From positions 1 to 64,000 of the forward strand of contig MU405339.1 of assembly GCA_022836615.1 (NCBI GenBank): 64,000 bases of DNA. Reading direction: 5' to 3'. The notes under the pieces were generated by a model. The model saw nothing but the letters and a program-made list of their open reading frames with translations, ran no database searches and had not been told where the DNA came from. Below are positions 11,767 to 22,359 of the stretch, piece after piece. Each line of letters opens with the position of its first letter. Within the stretch, counting starts at the first letter, position 1. This DNA comes from Annulohypoxylon bovei var. microspora. Taxonomy: Eukaryota > Ascomycota > Sordariomycetes > Xylariales > Hypoxylaceae. Both the position numbers and the translations under genes were made by a program.

Positions 11767-11838
11767 TAGCTCCACTCGGTTTCGATCCGAGGTCCTCCGG
11801 GTTATGAGCCCGGCGCGCTTCCACTGCGCCATGAAGCT
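11767..11838 (-). tRNA. tRNA-Met (CAT), elongator
   Basis: The minus strand folds as a full cloverleaf of 72 nt including the discriminator A. The acceptor stem AGCTTCA pairs with TGGAGCT with one G-T pair. The D stem is GCGC/GCGC, the anticodon stem CCGGG/CCCGG around CTCATAA, and the T stem CTCGG/CCGAG around ATCGAAA. The anticodon is CAT. There is no intron. I favour the elongator because the T loop begins with AT after the stem and the acceptor differs from the usual fungal initiator, but the initiator/elongator choice is less certain than the methionine call. Confidence 0.93.
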
Positions 11839-12945
11839 TAGTCGTCATGCGTCGTCGTTGTTGGAAGATGATAGAGTATGTACTATGCTACACTATAAAC
11901 CTTCTCCGACTTGTGAGCCACAATAGGCCGTATGGAATGAATCTTAACTTCAATATTATATTAACATTTCCCAAGAATCTCACTTATCATTCTCTGTAAT
12001 GAATATTTTTTCAAAATAGTAAATTGTTTAGTCTAGATGAATATATAGAAGAGAATTTGGCTCAAGCTCTTCGTCGCCCTCTATCTCTTTTATATATCTA
12101 CTTTCCCTTTGCTTTGCGAAATCTCTCGGCAGGTAATATCGTGACCCGAGGGGTTGATATGTGTGAATGTTCTGTCCCAATTCTCGCTAGGTACTATATT
12201 AAATATGAATACTTTACTCCGCTATAAACATCCTTCTTTACTCGGTGAATGGTTGTTGAGATTTGTAAACCGGGTTTCCACTCCTCTGTTTCTAAAGTAC
12301 CTACCTAATAACACTTCTAACTAGACATTGAGGTACATTAAAGGAATAGTTTCAACATACATACTAAGGTATAAAATAGGTAGATATACTATTTTCGGAG
12401 CTCTTTAGGAACTAAAGTACGCAAATGAAATAAATAGTAGCTCAGGTGTAGCCAGTACAGAACCGAAGCTTCATCTGGCGTGTCATCATAGGTAGGTACT
12501 TTCTTGAATTCAAGGTGAGTTTCTTGTCTTCCGTTTCAACACCATACTTTACAAGCCAATGAATCTCAATTGAAATGCTGTGCTTTTGGGGGTCCCGTGG
12601 CCTCCTTCTCATACTACTGATAACCTATCGTTATATTCCGTGTTTTCATCGCACCGTAAAGTTGTAGGTTGTAACCTTACTACCATTGTCTTATGCTTGC
12701 TATTGTTAAGGGGCAGCCTCTTGCTCTTGCTGTGATCTATCGTCGCCGCCCGATCATTATCTGTTTTGTCTATATTAAAAGAAACCAGACTGGTCTCACC
12801 CTGTTCATCGTGCTTGCTCATATCCACGGCAACGGATTGCTCCACTACATCGTAAAATCTCATATGTTTCCGATTTCTGGCTGCTGAGATAGGCCCAGGT
12901 ACTGAAAGGGGTTGTACTGAAGTCGAGTTGGCCCGAAACTTACGC
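11839..12945. other. Intergenic, no gene seen
   Basis: 1.1 kb without a recognisable gene. The minus-strand frame at 12609-12947 (112 codons) has no family signature and overlaps the edge of the G-rich repeat. Confidence 0.45.
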
Positions 12946-13419
12946 AATACCCGAGTTTTAAGATACCTGAGTTTTACGAGGGAAATTGTACGGGTAAAGC
13001 TTTGGTTCGTTTTAAGGTGGTTTTTATCAAAAATTCCTTACTATGGTAATCCTAAAATCTTTGGCGTTAAAAGTTTGTAAACCTTGTTAGCTTTAAAAGG
13101 GCTGATATGTCCATAATAGTTAATTGGGTGTATCGTCTCGGGGGTGGGATCTTTTAACTAGATCTCAACTTTCGGGGTAGCTTGTTTGCGAGAAGGTAGT
13201 TAGGTGGGTGGTTAAAGGGGAGGTTTAACGAAGGTGAGACGGGTGATTAGAAGGGAGGTTTAATAGGAGGATTATTGGTTGGTGGTTTAACGGTAGTTTA
13301 GGCGGGTGGGTGGTTAGACGGGTGGCTAAACAGGAGGTTTAAGGGGTGGTTTAAGGGGCGGTTAGACGGGAGGCTCTATGGGGGTTAAACGAGAGGCTTT
13401 ACGGGTGGCCTCGCGTTTA
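12946..13419. repeat. G-rich minisatellite element, copy 1 (decayed)
   Basis: This is a shorter, more A/T-mutated relative of the element at 55903-57089. Both start AATACCCGAGTTT, share a non-repetitive head (ACGAGGG, ACGGGTA, AGCTTTGG, TTATCAAAAAT, TTGGGTG.ATCGTCTCG, TCAACTTTCG), then run into GGGTGG-type tandem units, and both end ACGGGTGGCCTCGCGTT. Here the first 16 bp are partly duplicated and only about 20 degenerate units remain. It encodes no protein. The class is unknown: I see no long terminal repeats or convincing terminal inverted repeats. Confidence 0.75.
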
Positions 13420-13531
13420 AATTATATAATTCATTTCGCATTCTCGAATTGTTCTTATTTAAAATAAAATAAAATACCCCTTTAAGTAGTCCAATATCTC
13501 CAAAACTGCCTTATATCTGCAGGTAACAGTG

Positions 13532-14549
13532 TTAAATTTCTATTAATACACGAAAAAAATCACCCCGACACAATAACCCTCCTAAAGTTCGGGCATAGAA
13601 TGGTTCCAAGCACTGTCCCTGATCAATCGGGGCTGCGCGTCCTTTCAGATGGCGTGAAAAATCACGCAGTCGTTCAATCTCTAAGACCAGTCTGCTCTTT
13701 AAAATGGCTTTGTTATTAATTGGCTGGCGGGCTGATACCAGGGTGCTGTCGGCTATTGTTTCTTGAGGAATAGCGGGAGTTTTACTGGTTGGCAATGGGC
13801 CATATAGCCAAGTAACATCGCAATCCTTGTCCCTGTTATACATTGTTCCATTAGATGCACTGTTTTTGTTATGAAATATGAAGGGGTGAGACGGACCAGT
13901 TCAATGACTCTGGAGTCACCGTTGCCAGTTTCCTTTTTGATTGCATCCATGCCCTCCATAAAGCATTTTCAAGGCGTATAGAACTGCTGTAGACACCTCT
14001 CCTTGCTGTAATATATTTCCACGATGACCAAATATCTTCTTCCTTGTGCCCGGGGGATAAGCAGTCAATGTGAATTGGGAGTGATGCCATTTCCATATCG
14101 TGATCATCTTCTGATCTCTCAATAGCGTATAATCCCCATCTATCATCGCGTTCATCATCCCCTCCGTCATTAGGTCCGTCATCTCTGTTGTCTCCAGGAT
14201 CATCACGGCTTTTTCCATTTCCGCTGCTGTCCCCCCCATTGCTATGGTCTTGGCTATGCTCGTCGCCGTGCCTATCATCTCCGCTGCCACCCCTTTCTTC
14301 GCGCGACCGTCGAGAAGGTGGGGCTAGACAGGCCTTCCGTTGAGATCTGGATCCTTTTTTCTCTTGCCCTCCTCGAAGACGAGCTTCTCCGTCAACTGGA
14401 AGCAAATTGTAATTTGAAGATAGAAGACGCTTCTTTAAGCAAAAGCTCGCTGCCTCTTTAGGACAGTCGAGAGACAGGTAATAAAGTGACGAGGGGGGAT
14501 GGTAGGGGTTTGATTTGGGCAGCTTGATTTCTAACAATGTCGTAGCCAT
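13532..14549 (-). CDS. Diverged AreA-GATA-like (DUF1752) domain protein
   Basis: Exons 14549-13897 and 13832-13532 are joined by a 64-bp intron (GTCCGT..CAG, branch-like CTAAT), giving 317 codons. The domain signature spans the splice: KEEDIWSSWKYITARRGVY, RLENALWRAWMQSK, then ESLNW joined to DKDCDVTWLYGPL. This is the PF08550 pattern found in fungal regulators such as AreA-related proteins. The N-terminal half is a low-complexity Arg/Asp/Gly-rich stretch. The protein ends soon after a KAILKSR remnant of the KPILKKR motif, far shorter than usual family members, so this is a truncated paralog or an early pseudogene. The donor is not a consensus one, and the start is uncertain because a possible acceptor lies just before the ATG. 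Confidence 0.6.
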
Positions 14550-14937
14550 TCCTGCATGGATTAAATGAGTAGGTAGGTTTCGGGGTTATTAGACCGTCTA
14601 AAACCCTTTTCAAGTGAGAGGGGAGAAGGTGTTTGTGGACGGGAGAGAAAGAAAAAAAAGAGAAATTAGACTCAGCCATGAAGATGACCGCTATTCTTTG
14701 GCAAGAATGCCTTCCTGTATGCCTTCCCCTAGTAATATCTGATTGGAGGGTTATCGAGGCAGTGTTTTGCTGAGACGGTGCTGTGGTCATAACATAATCC
14801 CGACTTCATTAACTAGCAATCACTGCTGGACCTCAGGCTTACTAGTTCCTCATTTCATACCTAGGAATATCAAATGTTGATTACTCGTTGTTGCAGATAC
14901 ATTTGATATAGTTGTTTTAGATTTCTAGTTCGTGAAT
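14550..14937. other. Divergent spacer, no gene seen
   Basis: A 388-bp spacer between the starts of two divergently oriented, degraded-looking genes. Overlapping minus-strand frames here have no signature. Confidence 0.4.
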
Positions 14938-15455
14938 ATGCAGTCAGCTCCTCAAGCTCGGTTGGGGTTAAGTCTCATCGACGTCCTCACGCAGAATGAA
15001 ATTGACGAAAAGTCATGGTATGTAGAAGCTTTTGGGAGTATGCTCTGAGTGAGGTATACTCATCATTTGCTAGGAAATACACCGGGTACAGAGGATTTGC
15101 GAATTTCGTGGCATCGGATCCCGACTTCTTTGTTGTTCGGCGGTTTGACACGCTAAATGCTCGAGTCCTATCAACTCTACAAGGTCATCTGTCCGCTCTT
15201 GAGGAACGCCTAAACAAGTTGGATGAGAAGTACTCTGCAAAGAGCGCTGAAGATGTCCATAATGGAAGCATCAGAGACGATCAACCAGACCGGGCAGCAC
15301 TGTCCATGCAAATATGCGATAAGCTTAAGGACTATAGTATGTTTTCTTGTCTGAGAACCGTGGCACCAGTTATTGATGAGATAGACACAATCCTACTTGC
15401 GCATTCTGAACTACGCTCACGGGATCCTGCTTCTCTTCATACTATCTCCAACTAG
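14938..15455 (+). pseudogene. Truncated DUF6594-domain protein
   Basis: Exons 14938-15017, 15074-15336 and 15385-15455 give 137 codons. The DUF6594 N-terminal region is clear: WKYTGYRGFANFVASDPDF, then VRRFDTLNARVLSTLQGHL, ALEERLNKLDEKYS, and ICDKLKDYNTILLAHSELRS after removal of a 48-bp intron. That intron is a multiple of three, so retention also leaves an open frame. The frame stops with TAG just after HTISN, where family members usually continue with a Trp-Leu stretch and end in two or three membrane helices. None of that is readable downstream. I read this as a copy truncated by a nonsense change and decay. Confidence 0.6.
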
Positions 15456-16939
15456 CTGACTGCAGTAGGTATTCGGCTGTTCTAATTATATTTCTGCAAC
15501 TCGGTAGCGGCAATTCCGCACCTCTGGGATGAAGGCGTGATAACATGACTTCGCGAGGAGTGTACATAGAGAGTTGGCAAACATTCGGGCAACTAACTAC
15601 CTAATGATTGCTTTTCAATAATATGTCTATTTTATTAAGCAAACCACATAGGTCAATTACACACTTGATAAAAAGGAATGGCATGTTCCGAAGAATCATG
15701 CTAGTATGAAGAAGCAAACTATTGTCTTATAGTTAGTTAGTTAGTTAGGCCTATTATTATTACTTAATGAAATATATTACTCTCAACTTCCTGTTTCCCG
15801 TTGCTCTCGCCGTTCTTAGGCACTTAATACAACATTAAGTAAATTACTCTTCAAGTCAATTATTATATACCTAGTTAAATGAATACATTCAGTTAAAGTT
15901 AACTCACACCATAACATACAATCAAACATCGCCTTCAAAGGTCTTGGCACAACTCGCCGTGGTAGCAACACACCGTCATCCACCCACCCACTCATTCCAC
16001 ACCCGTAAATGTGGCGAGGGTAGCTCCGATGAAACAAGCCAACCCTACTGCTCCCCTACCACGCAACTGCCGGCATGGCATACATTAAACCATCCCATCC
16101 CATCCCATCCCATCCGTCAAACCGACAGGACCGGGTAAGGTTGCTCGCGCGTGGTGCTATTGCACCTGTCAGGTACCAACGGACGGGAAATTTCATTTAT
16201 TTATCTTCCTTATTTTAGAACCGCTACCTCGAAAGCGCCAAAACCTGGGTCCTGGGTTGGGGATTTCGGGGTTCCGGGTAAGCGTTAAGCGAGAGCGAGC
16301 GAGCCGCACGAAAATGCGCCGGAACCACAGCGCTTGAAAGGCCCGAATCGAATCGACTCGACGACGACTAAACAAAATTCACCAACATCTCCTCTTTCCC
16401 TAATTTCCTTAATTTCATTTTTCCTCTTAACTTGAAAAATTTTCACTTCAGGAAAAAAAAGCGAGAACAAAAAACAAAAACACCAAAAAAACTAAGGACT
16501 AAAAAAGCATACTTTCAACATCTACACTTACGCATCATCGACGGCAGATCAGATCATGTAGCACAAACAGATCCGAACACGACACAATAAGATTTTCTTT
16601 GTTGTATTAACGGCGCACGAAAAAAAATAGCAAACTGTTAGTTTTGCGTTCCTATGCGTTCAGTCCCGTCGTGTCCTGGCCCGGGCAGCGAATCGTTATC
16701 CTGCGAGGACGACAACAACAACCAATTATTTTGGTGGTGTGGGGTGGTGTGGTCTCTGTACCCTATCCAGCTTTTTATCTGTCTGAATCAATCAAAAGGG
16801 TTTCCTTCTATCGTCTCATCTCATTCAAAGAAAAAGAAAAAGAAATCCCGCGGAACTCCCGTGAAAAAATCACCTTTCTATTTCCTTCTCGCCCCCAAGA
16901 TGCTCGCTCCGTAAAAGCCGCGAAAGAAGACTTCACCGC
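15456..16939. other. Intergenic with CATCC microsatellite
   Basis: About 1.5 kb. A (CATCC)n tract lies at about 16088-16112. Several overlapping short frames at 16193-16943 on both strands have no signature. The right end is the 3' flank of the minus-strand SDR gene. Nothing else recognised. Confidence 0.5.
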
Positions 16940-18446
16940 TTAAGTGAGCGTGTAGCCGCCGTCGACGCGGAGATCGGCGCCGGTGACGTACTGGCTGGCA
17001 TCCGACAGCAGGAATGTGACGGGGCCCATCAGGTCATCGGGTTGACCCATCTTACCCTGAGGGATAAGCGAGGTCCACTGCTTCTTTAGGTCTGGCTTGT
17101 CATCGAGGATCTTCTCGGTACTGTTCGAGCGCTCTTGTTAGCTGCTGCCATCTTTGGACCGGTGAGTTTTTGATGAAGTAGATATATTACTTACAGGGCC
17201 GTTAGCATGTAACCGGGCGAGATGCAGTTCACACGGATACCGGCGTGCGCCCACTCAACAGCGAGAGAGGCAGCCATGTGTCGGACAGCGGCCTTGGCGA
17301 CGTTGTAAGGACTGGAAGACAAATTTGATTAGTCGCGCGCGCCTGTTATCGCAGATTGCGCCACCATCAATTGGCGATCGGATTGGAGAGCAACTTACGC
17401 CTGGGGTTGGGGCACGTTGACGATGGCGCCAGACATGCTTCCGATGAAGACCATGCTACCCGTGCTCTTGCGCTCCATCAGATGCTTGGCGACAGTGATG
17501 GCGAAGAGGTATGTGCCGTCTACGTTGACGCTCCAAAGCTTGCGCATACGGTCGATCGGGTAGTCGACAGCATTGTAGTTCTCAGTGAAACCGGCGCTAG
17601 TGACGAGGTGGTCGATCTTCCCGTGCTCCTTAATGATCTCGTCGATGCAGCTTTGCACCGAGTCCGCATCAGACACGTCGGCGTAGTGGGCGGTGACTTT
17701 AGGCACTCTGGTCGCGCCGGGGTTTTCCTTTCGGAATACCTCGACTAGCTCAATCGCTTGGCGCTCAGCTTCCTCCTCTGTTTGGTTGAAAAGGAATTGT
17801 CAGTATCCGCCTTTCATATCGACTATGACACACCGCAAGTCTTCATAGGTTATGTATGTGGGGGTCGATAAACTGGAGAGCAGATTCGGTGAAGGGGGTA
17901 GAACACGTCTGAAGGGAGGGATGCCGGTGGAGCAAAATCTATGAAAATTTGCGAATTTTCGAAGGAAGTATATGCGAGTAATATGCCAATTGAAGTGGAG
18001 GATGAAGGAATTGGGAAGACAAAAGAAGGGAATGGCTTACTGTTCATGTCTACAATAGCCAAATTGGCACCGCTAATAACCATGCCTTGACCCATTACAA
18101 GTCCGAGACCTCGAGCACCACCAGTGACAACACCAACCTTGCCCTCGAGCGAGAAAGAAGCGAGGGTTCGCTTCATGTGAAAACCACCACGGCCTTGGAC
18201 GGGGGCAGAGGAAGGCATGGCATCTTCCTCTGGGTACTCGACGGTGATGCTATCGTCTGTACGAGCGAATGCACCGGGCGGGGGTGACGTGTGCTTCTTG
18301 TCCTTGTTGTCGGCGTTGTTTAGAGGATTGTTGTTATTATGAAGGAATGCGGCGCTGGCAGGAAGAGTGGTAGCTCGAGGAGCAGTAACTCTGCTCGCAG
18401 AACCGGCAGCTCGCGCCGTTGCGCGCACTAGATTTCGGGATAGCAT
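16940..18446 (-). CDS. Short-chain dehydrogenase, sorbose/xylulose-reductase-like, probable mitochondrial presequence
   Basis: Four exons (18446-18041, 17777-17399, 17311-17195, 17120-16940) encode 360 residues. The Rossmann motif TGGARGLG is at 108-115, TSAG at 195-198, the catalytic serine in FIGSMSG at about 249-251, and YNVAK at 264-268. VEWAHAGIRVNCISPGY and the C-terminal YVTGADLRVDGGYTLT are typical of fungal sorbose/L-xylulose reductases and NADP-mannitol dehydrogenases. Before the domain is a 100-residue extension starting MLSRNLVRATARAAG, rich in Arg, Ser and Ala and lacking acids, as expected of a mitochondrial presequence. The first intron (263 bp) is long for this window; the others are 74-87 bp. 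The exact sugar substrate is not predictable. Confidence 0.85.
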
Positions 18447-19784
18447 TGTGTGTGGTAGGTATGTGTATGTATGTATGTCTGAGGGTTTTAGGTGGTGGAT
18501 AGAAGATGAGCGGTAGAAAAATGAAGAGAAGAGAATTAATGGGTTGCCGATCTAGGAGTATTGTAGGAAGGGAGAGATATTAATATGTATGATTATATGG
18601 ATACCACCAATAGAGGAGAAAGAGGTAAAGGTAAAGAGGTATGAGTTGTCGGCGATGTATGAAAATGGAGATGCTGTGAGTAATTGTTGAGGTTATGCGA
18701 GTGATGTGAGTGATGTGTAGAAGAGAGCTTCTAGTTTGCACGAACGGGTTGTTGAATAGATTGGACAATGGCTGATAAATGACGTATGCGGGTTGTCTAT
18801 TATCAAGTGTCAAATGGAGCTCTATACCGCTTTTAGAATGTTTAGAATCAATGTTTCTTGAACAGATCCTCTCTTCGATAGTGAAGGACTTCAACGAGGT
18901 ATTTGTATTGAAAAAAGAGAATGGGATGGGAAACGTTCAGATGAGCAAGGACAACAAAAAATAGAGACAGTGGGAGACACGAGGAAAAACTAAACCACCG
19001 CCCAAGAAAAAAAAAAAAGGTCACCTGCACAGGGGGACCGTTGAAAAACTCACGATGTCCCCGGGCTCACTAACAATTATTTTTCAATATTCTTTTTGGA
19101 TGGATGTAATAGTAGGTACGTATTGATGTACAACTGTACCTAGACATTGGTAGACATGTACCTGCACCTGAGTAGCTTTTAGACGATCAATTCTAAATTC
19201 TGTCTGGGGTCCAAGCTTCCTTACCGGTAGTGGAGCACCCCTCCCTACCATACCTCCCCTACCTCCCCCCTGCTCTGCCCCCCTACCTCTTTCCTCGGCG
19301 GCTCCAAATGGTAAGTGCCCAGGTGGTAAGTTTCAAGTATTGACGTACCTGTATGTACCGATCCTATGGTGGCAGTAGGTGGAAGCACTTGAGCACCTGA
19401 GGATTTAATGTTTAATGGAGGGTAGGAGGGTTGGAGGGGTAGTACGATTGAAAGCTTAGGTGACTTCTAGGTGATTTTGGTGGGGAACTAACTTCTGTAA
19501 GGCCTTTCTAGACCTTGTGAGACTGCTGAAACTCAATCGCCTAGACCAGTCTCATACTTTTATAGAACAATCTATCTGGTGATAATATGTACGTGACATA
19601 TGAGTTGTTACCCTATCAACATTGAATCTGCCCATATCCGTTACGAACAATATGAAGGACGTCTATCAAACGCAGAATACGCAGAATACATCCATCATGT
19701 GTACGTTACCGTATGTAGGTACTGTATTGTACTGTACCCTATTCGTCCATACATCACCCATTATCCATCATCCCTCCTCCATCC
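18447..19784. other. Intergenic, microsatellites only
   Basis: Upstream flank of the SDR gene, with GTAT/TGTA tetranucleotides at about 18460-18480 and C/T-rich tracts (CTACCTCCCC type) at about 19240-19300. No gene recognised. Confidence 0.5.
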
Positions 19785-20054
19785 TATCTCCCGAACCGGC
19801 AACTAACAGCAGGTACAATGACCCACAAGAACACCAAAGGATGCAACCAATTAAAAATTAGATACATCTTTGTCCATACTAATTTTGCCTATGCCACATG
19901 TACTAGCACCTAACAGTATCAAGATTTCTACGCCGTGAAATAACCATTTTTTGTTAGTGCAAAATAGTGGTGCTTATTAAGCCTTTTTAACCAATCAAAG
20001 TGCCTTTTATTCTGGAACCTCATGTACTGCTGTCAGTTGCCGGTTCGGGAGATA
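19785..20054. mobile_element. MITE family B (TA-flanked)
   Basis: A 270-bp segment bounded by inverted repeats. The left end is TCTCCCGAACCGGCAACTAA and the right end is the inverse of TCTCCCGAACCGGCAACTGA. They match over about 26 bp with one mismatch, extending through ACAGCAG. A TA lies on each outer edge, as for Tc1/mariner insertions. The interior is AT-rich and non-coding. The termini differ completely from MITE family A, which starts only 282 bp downstream. Only one copy is in this window, so family status rests on structure. Confidence 0.8.
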
Positions 20055-20336
20055 GTCTATCATCCATCATCCTAGGACCTACCTAGGTATGTAATTCAAC
20101 ATCGTACACCGAAACACAATAAAGGAAGATCAGGATGCCACCGCCAAACACCTTGACCACCTATAACCAGCCAATGTCAAGCTCCAGACACCGACATGTG
20201 GGCAAGAAGCTCTCAAGCTTTTTTCTTCTTCTTCCAAGCTTTCTGTCGTCAGGGGGTGGGCCACCGCAGAACTAAGACACCGCGGCCCCGCCAACATGTA
20301 CATACCTACATATTCCCCATCCGCATCGACCAAGGC
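20055..20336. other. Spacer between two MITEs
   Basis: 282 bp of anonymous sequence, with no coding or RNA feature seen. Confidence 0.4.
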
Positions 20337-20646
20337 TATCCCATCAGAACCGAAAATCTGGTCACTTTAGCGCCGTTTACTTTTCTAATCGATAAAGGAT
20401 CGCTACCCCTGTGAAATGTACCAGGGAGATCGCTTTACCGTGTTTTTTCGTGTGTTATTGTCGCGTCAGTACTTAAACTTCAGTTCCCACATATATTTGC
20501 ATTGATTATGTAACCTCATTGATTAGATAAGGCTCACTAAGACCCATATTAAGCTGGTGGGATGTGCTAAGTTTCGCTATGATAGGTTAATATGAAGGAA
20601 AAGTGGATGGCACTAAAGTGACCAGATTTTCGGTTCTGATGGGATA
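20337..20646. mobile_element. MITE family A, copy 2 (Tc1/mariner type)
   Basis: The second 310-bp copy of the element at 7911-8220, in the same orientation, with no indel relative to it. It starts TATCCCATCAGAACC and ends with the perfect inverse GGTTCTGATGGGATA. Within the right inverted repeat one base differs (GGCACTAAAG where the left end predicts GGCGCTAAAG). Near-identity of the two copies points to fairly recent movement by a transposase encoded elsewhere. Confidence 0.9.
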
Positions 20647-22359
20647 ATATGTCGACTTCGAACGCTAGCGTACCTATCCTAGTGTATTAATTATTTACTA
20701 TTAGATGGCTAGAGAAGAAAAAGAAGAAGAAAAAGCCTCCCCCGGGAACGGGGCAGCCAACTAGGACATCGACGGACAGCTCGCCTACGCCGTACACGTA
20801 GCTGCTAGGCCGCTTCCGGTTGCGAGATTGGGTATGCGTATGTGGGATGCGAGCGATCGATATGTAGCCGCTTGTCATACATGTCCCATACGGTATCCAT
20901 AGGACGCTACGTACAGTATCCATAAGTAGGGCGTGGCCCGTCGGAAGCGGGAACCATCTTCGTGGGATTTGCTGTCGCTCACTTGCCTACCTACTTACAT
21001 ATGTACATACATACATACCTACCTAGCCTACCGCTCATCTTCGAAAGAAAAAAAAAACACACAATCCTTACCTACCTAACCTTACGACTACCAGCACTTT
21101 GGGGAGTGACCGTCTTCCCATCGTCACCGCAGCCGGGCTTACGCCCCTGGTCCGTCCCCCCGTAGATCGATGTCTCTTCGAGTCTAGCTCCCCCCCCGTC
21201 GAGCTGTCCAACAGCGCACCACAATTGCACAAGTCCATAACATCATTCCCATCTACCTACATCATACATGCTATCCACTTACTCATTTACGCACATATTC
21301 ACCTGCTCACCTGTCGAGCCGTCCCGGTCGACTAATCTATTCGTTACGGTTGTATTGCTATAATGCCTTATGTGCCTATCTGGGAGGTAGGTACGTAGTA
21401 ATATTAAATTACCCATTACTCAGCCCCAAGGTGCGACTTACCAACCTGTAGGACCACTCTCCGCCGCCTCCGGCGTTCCGGGGTCACGATGTCACGATGG
21501 CTTTTCTCTTCCCCAATGGTTTTTCTGTCTTTCTGTTTTTTTCAATCTAATTTATTTTTTCATGGCATGGGGCAACACGAACGTGGGGGTTTCCTTGCCC
21601 TACCTACCCCGTCTTACGCTAGTCGAAAGTTCCGGGTCCACGATAGCTTCCAGAGTTTTTTTTTTCGGCACCGCAATATGCACATACGTACATTCTAGAA
21701 ACGAACGAAAATGGGTCCAAATCGTTGATTGCTCTTTTCTTCGGGGGCTACTATGAAGTTAAGCTAGGCTAAGCTAAGTAAGTCCGTATACATTATCTGT
21801 TATGGCGTAGGTATTGCTTCTTCTTTTTTCCTTCTCCTTGTCTTCATCAGCCATCTCGCGTTTACTAGCCAGCTGCGCATTTTCTCTCTCTTTTCCTTCC
21901 TGCAAGTAATAGTAGTAGTTCGTGTACGTTGGTTGGTATCACACTCGACCTCGAATCGAGAGAGCAAAAAAAATCCCGCGATAAGTATGACCCCGCCCGG
22001 AAACGCGTGATTTCTTACGGGGGACTGTGCATATGCGTGTGTATACGCCCCCCAATATCCTGAACAAAGGGAAATAAAGATAAAACCATTCGCCCTATTA
22101 GTATCGTGGGCTAGGCAATTCTATGTAGCTGCAAGCTTATGTCCGTCGCACAAGAAAATGGGTATCAACTTAGAAATTATTGCCCTCTCAGAGGTGTTTC
22201 CGAGCCCTTGGCCGGATCCGAAACTCCCGCGGCCCTGGTACAACGACAAAGTAAAAGTTGTGATTCGCAATGGTAGCCGACACACCATAACTACTCGGCT
22301 CGACGGCACCTCTTCATCAATACATTACGCTGCCTCTTCTTTTCGGTACTGGATGCTCC
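20647..22359. other. Intergenic, microsatellites only
   Basis: 1.7 kb holding an A/G-rich tract (about 20710-20735), TACA/TACC repeats at about 20998-21027, and the 3' flank of the large minus-strand gene. Short frames here have no signature. Confidence 0.5.
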
